From positions 1 through 5,832 of the forward strand of contig CAVODE010000098.1 of NCBI GenBank assembly GCA_963694535.1: a stretch of 5,832 nucleotides of DNA, in the 5' to 3' direction. Both the position numbers and the translations under genes were made by a program. Below the pieces are notes generated by a model, which saw only the letters and a program-made list of their open reading frames with translations, did not search any database and had not been told where the DNA came from. The DNA comes from UBA2979 sp963694535. GTDB lineage: Bacteria > Chloroflexota > Dehalococcoidia > UBA2979. Positions 1 to 5,017 of the stretch are shown here, in pieces (position 1 is the first letter of the stretch; each line of letters starts with the position of its first letter).

Positions 1-345
1 ATCACTAGCGTCGCACGCTGACAAAATAGTCTGATGAGAAAAGACACGTAAGGCTATCGCGTCAGCCATTCTTGATACGACTCTTGCCACATCTTCAATG
101 GGCTCTCTTTCTCCGATCTGAACTTCGTGGGCACCAAATGCGACAACATGCCCTCCCAGAAGTTGTACCCCAATCTCTAATGAGGCCTTCGTTCTAAGCG
201 AAGGTTTTTCAAAAATAGTTGTTAGTACTTTTCCGGATAAAGATTGGTCCGGGCCGTTTCTTTTTAAGAATTCTGCAGAGTCGAGCAATTCCGATATGGA
301 ATCAGGACTCAGATCTGCAATGGCAACTAAATTCCGGCCACTCAT
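1..345 (-). CDS. argF: Ornithine carbamoyltransferase, N-terminal part (runs off left edge)
   Basis: Cytoplasmic enzyme of arginine biosynthesis that makes citrulline from ornithine and carbamoyl phosphate. Translating the minus strand from ATG at 345-343 gives 115 uninterrupted residues to the window edge, roughly the first third of a ~310-residue family member. The carbamoyl-phosphate-binding loop is F45-E-K-P-S-L-R-T-K53, corresponding to the family S-T-R-T-R. It is followed by LGGH (63-66), QIGERE (76-81), IEDVARVVSRM (83-93) and RVFSH (100-104), which fits ornithine rather than aspartate carbamoyltransferase. The ornithine-binding and catalytic motifs of the C-terminal half lie outside the window. 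The start is supported by the SD AGGAAAG (359-353), 7 nt from ATG. A promoter lies just upstream. The Leu and Lys in the loop are mild deviations from consensus. The family call is secure; a specialised transcarbamylase cannot be excluded without the C-terminus. Confidence 0.93.
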   Translation of the reverse strand, partial: MSGRNLVAIADLSPDSISELLDSAEFLKRNGPDQSLSGKVLTTIFEKPSLRTKASLEIGVQLLGGHVVAFGAHEVQIGEREPIEDVARVVSRMADAIALRVFSHQTILSACDASD

Positions 346-382
346 AGCAATACTTTCCTAACATAATTTTTACGGGATCTTA

Positions 383-411
383 ATTATAAACCTAGACGTC
401 GATTCAGTCCC
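383..411 (-). promoter_or_regulatory. Predicted sigma-70-like promoter of argF
   Basis: On the minus strand there is a perfect -10 hexamer TATAAT (388-383). A -35-like GGGACT (411-406; shares GAC with TTGACA) lies exactly 17 nt upstream. Transcription would begin near 376, giving a leader of about 30 nt before the argF ATG with its SD. The -10 is strong and the -35 is weak. The position between the cupin terminator-like hairpin and argF makes sense for an independently started gene. Confidence 0.5.
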
Positions 412-429
412 GATTTAAAACGTACTACC

Positions 430-453
430 AAAACCACCTTAACTAAGAGGTGG
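430..453 (-). terminator. Weak intrinsic terminator-like hairpin at end of cupin gene
   Basis: Read on the minus strand, CCACCT (453-448) and AGGTGG (439-434) form a perfect 6-bp stem around an 8-nt loop, followed at once by TTTT (433-430). The cupin stop codon TAA (441-439) lies at the loop/3' arm junction, so the hairpin straddles the end of translation. The stem is short and the U tract is only four, so termination may be partial. There is no T tract after the stem on the plus strand, so the structure is directional. Confidence 0.4.
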
Positions 454-813
454 CATGGGGATCAGAGCGAGATATGCCTCTTCAGTATTACTGTTTGCAA
501 TTGCCCAAGCTCCTCGTATTTTTGTTTCTATCTTGAGTAGATCCCCAGGATTTAGAGTTACTGCTGAGCCTGTGCTCCCCCTGACAGTAACTTTACCCAG
601 AAGATTTATCGCAACACCGGGAGCTGCTCGGTGAAGCGGTAGATCTATTTCCTTCTCCACTCGTAACATCATTAACCGTGATGCAGTGCCCAAAATGGTG
701 CCGCCTAAGCCTTTAAATGCACCCGGGCCGATTTCAAAAGGAAGATCACTTATCGAATAGGAATCAATCCAAGTTTCACCTTCTTCATTCTCGATTAATA
801 TGTAAGCTGACAT
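439..813 (-). CDS. Small cupin-like protein, function unknown
   Basis: A 124-residue soluble protein with the layout of a single-domain cupin (beta-barrel). A charged N-terminus (IENEEGETWID, 7-17) resembles the EDGETHFED-like opening of a group of small bacterial cupins. It is followed by a strand with LPLHRAAPG (58-66), a turn LLGKVTVRG (71-79) and the second-motif strand TLNPGDLLKIE (86-96). Metal ligands are largely missing. Only H61 remains of the first motif's HxH, and the His expected after PGD or near GAW (101-103) is absent, so it is probably not a metal-dependent dioxygenase. No signal peptide or membrane segment is seen. The ATG start (813-811) has a strong SD AGAGGTG (825-819) with 5-nt spacing. 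It lies upstream of argF on the same strand with a 93-nt gap, but a hairpin and a promoter separate them. Function cannot be assigned. Confidence 0.7.
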   Translation of the reverse strand: MSAYILIENEEGETWIDSYSISDLPFEIGPGAFKGLGGTILGTASRLMMLRVEKEIDLPLHRAAPGVAINLLGKVTVRGSTGSAVTLNPGDLLKIETKIRGAWAIANSNTEEAYLALIPMPPLS

Positions 814-863
814 GTACGCACCTCTTTTGGTAATCTCAAGATCTTAAACTCATACACGCAACA

Positions 864-892
864 GAATAGTGCCGTCACGAACGGTCCTATTC
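864..892. promoter_or_regulatory. 29-bp imperfect dyad upstream of rph (operator or 5' UTR hairpin)
   Basis: GAATAG (864-869) pairs with CTATTC (887-892), and CCGT (872-875) pairs with ACGG (881-884). A G-T wobble (871/885) and a single T/C mismatch (870/886) lie between them, and the loop is CACGA (876-880). The right arm ends immediately before the rph SD AGGAAG (893-898). No T tract follows on either strand, so it is not a terminator. It lies in the 96-bp region between the divergent cupin and rph starts, where I see no convincing promoter in either direction. It could be a repressor site or an mRNA hairpin that affects rph translation. Confidence 0.5.
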
Positions 893-909
893 AGGAAGTA
901 CAGATTCAG

Positions 910-1632
910 ATGGGAATTCACCGCAGCAACAACAGAACTGCTAACGAGCTCAGAAACGTAGTCATTGAGACGGATGTTAATAAGCACGCCGAAGGATCCG
1001 CTCTCATAAGCTTCGGTGATACAAAGGTGCTCTGCACAGCTACGGTGGAGCGAGGCGTGCCGCGATGGAAACGGGGAGATGGTTCTGGATGGCTCACAGC
1101 CGAATATGCCATGCTACCAAGAGCCACAAATACCAGATCCAAAAGAGGTCAAAATGGAAGGGCTACGGAAATTCAACGGCTCATCGCTCGGGCTCTGCGA
1201 TCATCTATCGATCTCGCCAAACTCGGTGAAGAAACAATCACTCTGGATTGCGACGTAATTCAAGCAGATGGCGGAACCAGAACAGCTTCGATTACAGGAG
1301 CGTGGACAGCTTTAGCAATGGCAATCGAAAGATTACAAAGCACCGATAAACTACCCACCTCACCAATAACATCCCAAGTCGCTGCAATCTCCTGTGGACT
1401 GGTTTCTGGGGAGTTATTGCTCGATCTTGATTATCTTGAAGACTCCGCAGCTGATGTCGACTTTAATGTAGTGATGCTTTCCACTGATCAACTAGTAGAA
1501 GTTCAGGGAACTGCCGAAGGTAAAGCTTTCAGCCGGTCAGATTTAGATCACATGGTGAGCCTAGCGACTACTGGTATACAACAATTATTTGTGGCCCAGC
1601 GACAAGCACTTGAGGAATGGCGAAGTAAGTGA
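910..1632 (+). CDS. rph: Ribonuclease PH
   Basis: Phosphate-dependent 3'-5' exoribonuclease that trims the 3' ends of tRNA precursors in the cytoplasm, using phosphate to release nucleoside diphosphates. At 240 residues it is full length (family about 238-250). Family signatures: HRSNNR near the start, KHAEGS (25-30), FGDTKVLCTA (35-44), the GWLTAEYAMLPRAT stretch (60-73), EIQRLIARALR (87-97), DCDVIQADGGTRTASITGA (113-131) with phosphate-binding R124, and YLEDSAADVDFNVV (175-188) with D178 and D184 at the conserved acidic metal-binding positions. The ATG start is preceded by SD AGGAAG (893-898) at a rather long 11-nt spacing, right after a dyad. The usual partner rdgB (XTP/dITP pyrophosphatase) does not follow; an unrecognised small gene does, 7 nt after the TGA. 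Confidence 0.97.
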   Translation: MGIHRSNNRTANELRNVVIETDVNKHAEGSALISFGDTKVLCTATVERGVPRWKRGDGSGWLTAEYAMLPRATNTRSKRGQNGRATEIQRLIARALRSSIDLAKLGEETITLDCDVIQADGGTRTASITGAWTALAMAIERLQSTDKLPTSPITSQVAAISCGLVSGELLLDLDYLEDSAADVDFNVVMLSTDQLVEVQGTAEGKAFSRSDLDHMVSLATTGIQQLFVAQRQALEEWRSK

Positions 1633-1639
1633 TGAAGAA

Positions 1640-1975
1640 ATGAATGACGAACTGGGACTCTATGCAGTACTCACAAAGCTCGAGAGATCTATTCAGGAGT
1701 ACCCCACACTCCTTGGAGCGATTGCCGCAGCAGCAAAAGCACATTGGGTGATAACAGATAGTACATGCCTAGTGTTGTCTCAACTAACGGCAAAAGAAAT
1801 TCGAGATAGTATTTCCTCTGTTGTCGAAGAAAACGCACTGATCTTCGTGCTACCCGCCGATATGATCGACGCGCACTGGACTGCAATAGGAAGCAATCGA
1901 TATGGTCGGGAGTTTGTAAAACAGGCCTTTATAGCCTCGGAGAAGATACGAAATAGTAATCGTCGACCACTTTAG
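1640..1975 (+). CDS. Hypothetical protein, about 111 aa, downstream of rph
   Basis: I do not recognise this family. From ATG 1640 the product is 111 residues, with an amphipathic N-terminal region (LGLYAVLTKLERSIQEYP), an Ala-rich stretch around LLGAIAAAAKAHWVITD and a C-terminal part with SNRYGREFVKQAF and a basic tail (NRRPL). There is no signal peptide, convincing membrane span, Cys/His metal site or nucleotide-binding motif. The reading frame stays open upstream into rph (to TTG 1589), but ATG 1640 lies 7 nt after the rph stop and only a weak SD-like AAGTGA (1627-1632) precedes it. Translational coupling to rph is therefore likely. Its stop TAG (1973-1975) overlaps the stop of the opposing HIT gene. 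It is probably real: it fills the space exactly between two genes, and the antisense frame is inferior. Confidence 0.6.
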   Translation: MNDELGLYAVLTKLERSIQEYPTLLGAIAAAAKAHWVITDSTCLVLSQLTAKEIRDSISSVVEENALIFVLPADMIDAHWTAIGSNRYGREFVKQAFIASEKIRNSNRRPL

Positions 1976-2295
1976 GCATATTCTCCAAGAAAGTGTCCCC
2001 CGAGTATATGGACATGTGCATGATTTTGACTCTGCATTCCATCATATCCAAAATTCGAAATTAAGCGGAATCCGTTGGGGCACTGCTCTTCGGCAACCAA
2101 CGTGGCAGCGCGACCGACCGCACCCATATCAGCCCAGAGTTCAGTTTGCGTCAGATGTTTCTTTGGAGCAGCTAAAAGCATCACCGGCGCCCATTTAAGC
2201 CTGTTGCGAAACACAATAGCATTTTCATCCTCATAAAAAATCTCAGCCGGTTCCCGATGAGCAATTATTTCGCAAAAAACACAAAATCCCGCCAT
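1972..2295 (-). CDS. HIT family (histidine triad, HINT-like) protein
   Basis: Member of the histidine triad superfamily, which hydrolyses or transfers nucleotides from phosphoramidate- or phosphoester-linked purine nucleotides. The 107-residue length is typical of a short HINT-type protein. Visible motifs are FCVFCEI (4-10) with C5 and C8, KKH (45-47), and SQNHAHVHILGG (89-100) containing the triad H92, H94, H96. H94 would be the nucleotidylated histidine, and S89 sits three before the triad as in Hint proteins. C5, C8, H47 and a triad histidine form the structural zinc site in bacterial HIT proteins with a CxxC. The ATG start (2295-2293) has an excellent SD GGAGG (2305-2301), 5 nt away. The gene is alone on its strand, converges on the unknown gene and diverges from the DUF1015 gene. 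The physiological substrate is not predictable. Confidence 0.93.
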   Translation of the reverse strand: MAGFCVFCEIIAHREPAEIFYEDENAIVFRNRLKWAPVMLLAAPKKHLTQTELWADMGAVGRAATLVAEEQCPNGFRLISNFGYDGMQSQNHAHVHILGGHFLGEYA

Positions 2296-2386
2296 GAAAG
2301 CCTCCGTCTGCGAACTATCTTAGATTTGCCGGTAGCTGCTACAGTTCAGTCATGAAATTATAAGGCAACAGCATTTAAAAAATAGA
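2296..2386. promoter_or_regulatory. Divergent intergenic region with overlapping -10 elements and a small palindrome
   Basis: This 91-bp gap separates the HIT gene (minus) from the DUF1015 gene (plus). A perfect minus-strand TATAAT (2362-2357) overlaps a plus-strand TATAAG (2359-2364), so one AT-rich core could serve both directions. Neither has a convincing -35 at 16-18 bp. A plus start near 2371 would give the DUF1015 mRNA a very short leader with no SD. The perfect 5-bp dyad GTAGC-T-GCTAC (2332-2342) could be a regulator site. These are weak single-sequence signals. Confidence 0.3.
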
Positions 2387-3748
2387 GTGAAAGAAATTAT
2401 CCAAGTGCCTGAAATACAACCCTTCTTTGGTCTTCGATACAACCCACAACTCGTAAGAGGTTCGGAGGTTATTTCGCCGCCCTACGACATCGTCAAGTCG
2501 AGTGACCTTCGCTTGCTTAGAACTTCAGACTCCGAAATCGATTCCCATCGAAAATACAATGCTTCGATACTTGAAAATCCTAGTCCAACACCGACTGGTT
2601 ACAAAGGCGTATTGGCAAACATCAAAGCATGGACAGAAGCAGATGTACTAATAAAAGATTCAACGCCATCTGTCTACTTGTACGAGCAAATCTTCAAACT
2701 GCCTGAAAATGACATGGATGATAGAAAGAGTCCTACATATCGCCGCAGAGTCCTAATCGCAGCAACACGTCTTTCAAAGCCTGAAGATGGAGTGATACGA
2801 CACCATGAAAGCACGATGGCCGGACCTAGGGAAGATAGGCTAAAGCTATACACTGCAACAAAACATGCAATAAGCCCAATACTTGCATCGGTCGAAGATT
2901 CTACCGCGAAATTTCTTACCTTGCTAAATGAGGATTACGGACCAGAAACATTCACCGCAACTGATTTATCGGGAGTTGAGCATAAACTTTGGAAGATATC
3001 CGAAAGTACTCAAATCACAAAATTTCGGAAAGCTGTTCATGATCTCCCCGCGACAATCGCTGACGGGCATCACCGAACTATGACCGCACTAGCTTATCTA
3101 GACAAAGCGGCCTCCAACAGAAAACTACCGCCCTACGCTGCCGAGCGTTTTGCCCTAATGGGATTGGCGTCTGATCAAGACCAAAGCCTATTAATTCTTC
3201 CAACACATAGGATTCTCCTCAAGGATTCAGCTCCAGAGGACATCCTTGATAGGCTTTCGGGACTCTATCAAATCAATGAATCAAACTCGCTCGACTCTGC
3301 GTGGAAAACCGTGCTGAGAAATGCGGCTGGGCCCGTAAGTTTCGTTGCGTTAGGCCTAACAGAACAAGGTGAACATTATTCGATTCACCTACTAACAGCC
3401 AAGGATACAAACCAAATACGTTCAGCAATGCCAAGTCAATTAGGAACTGCTGCTAGGGACGTAGATATCCTTATCCTTACATCCACTATTCTTCGACCTC
3501 TATTCAACATCGATAGCGCGGCTCTGGCAGCTGGCAGCCAAGTTGGCTTCGAGGAAAGCGTGCAGGCGGTAGAAAATGCTATACAGAATGGGGATGCAAA
3601 AGTTGCATTTTTAGCTAACCCAGCGACAATAGAGCAAGTACAAGCCGTTGCAGCAGCCGGCGAGGTATTACCGCAAAAAACTACGTACTACTATCCAAAA
3701 CTCGGGACAGGGATGGTATTTTATCCGCTTACGGGGCGCGTGAACTAG
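2387..3748 (+). CDS. DUF1015 (COG4198-type) protein, possible serine-metabolism enzyme
   Basis: Conserved soluble protein of the DUF1015 family, normally about 400-450 residues; here 453. Family hallmarks in order: IQPFFGLRYNP (10-20), VISPPYDIV (28-36), YLYEQ (97-101), RHHESTMAGPREDR (138-151), AISPIL (161-166), the signature ADGHHRTMTAL (225-235) and ILPTHR (270-275). The biochemical activity is not established to my knowledge. The ADGHHR motif resembles the DGHHR motif of the ParB/sulfiredoxin-fold SerK serine kinases, and DUF1015 genes recur beside serA and a class V aminotransferase, as here; a role in serine or phosphoserine metabolism is my inference. No ATG lies near the N-terminus. 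GTG 2387 gives the longest product, but GTG 2405 (VPEIQPFFG, closer to the family start MxEIxPFxG) is equally plausible, and neither has a clear SD. A 151-bp gap separates it from the aminotransferase. Confidence 0.88.
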   Translation: MKEIIQVPEIQPFFGLRYNPQLVRGSEVISPPYDIVKSSDLRLLRTSDSEIDSHRKYNASILENPSPTPTGYKGVLANIKAWTEADVLIKDSTPSVYLYEQIFKLPENDMDDRKSPTYRRRVLIAATRLSKPEDGVIRHHESTMAGPREDRLKLYTATKHAISPILASVEDSTAKFLTLLNEDYGPETFTATDLSGVEHKLWKISESTQITKFRKAVHDLPATIADGHHRTMTALAYLDKAASNRKLPPYAAERFALMGLASDQDQSLLILPTHRILLKDSAPEDILDRLSGLYQINESNSLDSAWKTVLRNAAGPVSFVALGLTEQGEHYSIHLLTAKDTNQIRSAMPSQLGTAARDVDILILTSTILRPLFNIDSAALAAGSQVGFEESVQAVENAIQNGDAKVAFLANPATIEQVQAVAAAGEVLPQKTTYYYPKLGTGMVFYPLTGRVN

Positions 3749-3899
3749 TTACACTTCAAAGTGCTCGCGTATCGTGTTCATTATGATTGCTCGTACATAT
3801 TTATGATAGCTATTACTGAAACAAGCGTTGACTCTAAGTCGGAGTCGCATGACTATGATTTAGAACGAACAAAATCGTCTGTTAGACAAGGAGCAAACA
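3749..3899 (+). promoter_or_regulatory. Intergenic region before the aminotransferase: direct repeat and weak promoter-like elements
   Basis: This 151-bp gap is long for this window. It holds a near-perfect direct repeat, TTATGATTGCT (3781-3791) and TTATGATAGCT (3801-3811), identical at 10 of 11 positions and exactly 20 bp apart, about two helical turns. Further on, a TTGACT (3828-3833) and a TATGAT (3854-3859) look like -35 and -10 boxes but are 20 bp apart, which is too long for a good sigma-70 promoter. A 5-bp dyad GACTC/GAGTC (3830-3834, 3842-3846) overlaps the -35-like box. There is no intrinsic terminator after the DUF1015 gene, so readthrough is possible. The region may carry an extra promoter with regulator sites. 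Confidence 0.35.
3889..3893 (+). promoter_or_regulatory. Ribosome binding site fixing the aminotransferase GTG start
   Basis: A canonical AGGAG with a 6-nt spacer lies before GTG 3900. It settles the start: the resulting N-terminus MNLRLPGPIPVP matches the usual opening of class V AGT-type aminotransferases, and no ATG competes. Confidence 0.8.
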
Positions 3900-4988
3900 G
3901 TGAACCTGAGACTACCTGGGCCTATCCCAGTGCCAGAACCAGTCGCTCAAGCAGGGGCCGCCCCGATGATCAATCACCGTGGCCCCGAATTCGCTTCATT
4001 AATTCAAGGAACAACAAAAAAACTTAAACAAATTTTCCTCACTGAAAATGATGTACTGACCCTTACTGCGTCAGGTACCGGCGCCATGGAGGCCGCGGTA
4101 GTGAATTTCATGCCTCCCGGCTCTCACGCGCTCGTAATCACGATCGGGGTATTCGGGAATCGATTTAAAGAACTGGTTAACGCATACGGTGGTGTAGCAA
4201 CTGTACTGGAATTCAGTTTTGGTTCAGCCGCCGATCTTGAACAAATCAAGGACGCATTAGAGAAAAATTCCGAAATCAAAACTGTGTTTGTAACTCATAA
4301 CGAAACCTCAACAGGGGTTACCAATCCAATCATCCCTAATTTAGTCAAGATTGTGCAGGAACATGATGCGTTGTTGGTAGTAGACGCAATATCATCCCTA
4401 TCATCTGTAGAATTTCGCACGGATGAGTGGGAAGTTGATGTGGTGTGTTCAGGGTCGCAAAAGGGCTGGATGACTGCACCCGGGCTTTCATTTATCTCGG
4501 TCAGTGAGAAAGCATGGCAGCGATTCGAGGAGAATTCACAGCCACGATTCTATTTTGATCTCTTGCGACATAAAAAAGCTCTAGCCGACGGCCAAACACC
4601 GTGGACACCAGCTATTTCTGTCTGGTTTTCATTAGATAAAGCGCTTGACATGATGATAGAAGAAGGTGTCGACGCAATTTGGGCACGACACGCACGAGCA
4701 GGCCAGAGGGTCAGGGATGGTGTGAGAGCTATGGGATTGAAGCTATTTTCTCAAGAAGGTGTTGAATCAAATACCGTGACGTCAATTACCGTTCCTTCGG
4801 AATTAGACGGGCTTGAAATATTAAAAATCGCTCGGGATCGGTACTCAACCGTATTTGCCGGAGGCCAGGCCTCGCTAAAAGGGCAAATTATTCGCTTCGG
4901 ACATCTTGGTTATATGCCGGACTCAGATCTAGACTCTGCGCTCGATGCCCTGCGGAATACTCTCATAGATCTTAATTTTAAAGCTTAG
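3900..4988 (+). CDS. Class V PLP-dependent aminotransferase (alanine-glyoxylate / serine-pyruvate / phosphoserine type)
   Basis: Fold-type I, class V pyridoxal-phosphate aminotransferase; 362 residues, usual for the family. Motifs: LPGPIPVP (5-12), MINHRGPEF (23-31), the PLP-phosphate loop SGTGAMEAA (58-66), HNETSTGV (133-140), VVDAISSLSS (160-169) with D162 contacting the PLP ring nitrogen, SGSQKGW (184-190) with Schiff-base lysine K188, QTPWTP (232-237), and IRFGHLG (331-337) with R332 expected to hold the substrate carboxylate. It is the AGT/SPT type, not the classical SerC subfamily. Archaeal relatives of this type are known to make phosphoserine, and placement 29 nt before serA argues for glutamate-dependent amination of 3-phosphohydroxypyruvate. 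Serine-glyoxylate or alanine-glyoxylate transamination remains possible. Probably cotranscribed with serA. Confidence 0.92.
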   Translation: MNLRLPGPIPVPEPVAQAGAAPMINHRGPEFASLIQGTTKKLKQIFLTENDVLTLTASGTGAMEAAVVNFMPPGSHALVITIGVFGNRFKELVNAYGGVATVLEFSFGSAADLEQIKDALEKNSEIKTVFVTHNETSTGVTNPIIPNLVKIVQEHDALLVVDAISSLSSVEFRTDEWEVDVVCSGSQKGWMTAPGLSFISVSEKAWQRFEENSQPRFYFDLLRHKKALADGQTPWTPAISVWFSLDKALDMMIEEGVDAIWARHARAGQRVRDGVRAMGLKLFSQEGVESNTVTSITVPSELDGLEILKIARDRYSTVFAGGQASLKGQIIRFGHLGYMPDSDLDSALDALRNTLIDLNFKA

Positions 4989-5006
4989 ACATCTTTGTCA
5001 CAGCCT

Positions 5007-5011
5007 AGGAG
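5007..5011 (+). promoter_or_regulatory. Ribosome binding site of serA with overlapping ATG/GTG starts
   Basis: AGGAG is followed by two candidate starts: ATG 5016 (4-nt spacer) and GTG 5018 (6-nt spacer). The ATG frame reads only Met-Trp then TAA (5022-5024), so GTG 5018 must be the serA start, and its spacing is also better. The overlapping ATG could draw off some initiating ribosomes. Confidence 0.75.
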
Positions 5012-5017
5012 TCGCAT

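Noticed and set aside
918..1258. Antisense (918-1142) and shifted-frame (1016-1258) ORFs within rph.
   Set aside because: They are shadows of a fully conserved rph frame and show no recognisable protein features.
1589..1639. Upstream TTG start for the small gene after rph, adding 17 residues.
   Set aside because: It lies inside rph, has no SD, and ATG 1640 right after the rph stop fits translational coupling better.
1689..1886. Minus-strand ORF of 65 codons opposite the small unknown gene.
   Set aside because: Arg-rich shadow composition, no SD, and it would conflict with a neatly bounded plus-strand gene.
2016..2198. Plus-strand ORF of 60 codons opposite the HIT gene.
   Set aside because: It is antisense to a clear HIT protein with intact catalytic motif; no SD and no motif.
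2354..2400. GAAATTAT occurring twice (2354-2361 and 2393-2400) near the DUF1015 start.
   Set aside because: An 8-bp AT-rich repeat is expected by chance, and the second copy is coding.
3752..3763. Inverted repeat CACTT-CA-AAGTG just after the DUF1015 stop as a terminator.
   Set aside because: The loop is only 2 nt, the stem is short and AT-rich, and no T tract follows.
3828..3859. TTGACT and TATGAT as a regular sigma-70 promoter for the aminotransferase.
   Set aside because: The spacer is 20 bp, beyond the usual 16-18, and there is no correct extended -10; kept only as a weak note in the intergenic entry.
3761..4027. Plus-strand ORF of 88 codons before the aminotransferase, rich in Ser codons between about 3820 and 3900, suggesting a serine-sensing leader peptide.
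   Set aside because: It has no SD, does not end before the aminotransferase but overruns its start by 128 nt in another frame, and no attenuator hairpin or T tract is present. Best seen as a chance open frame.
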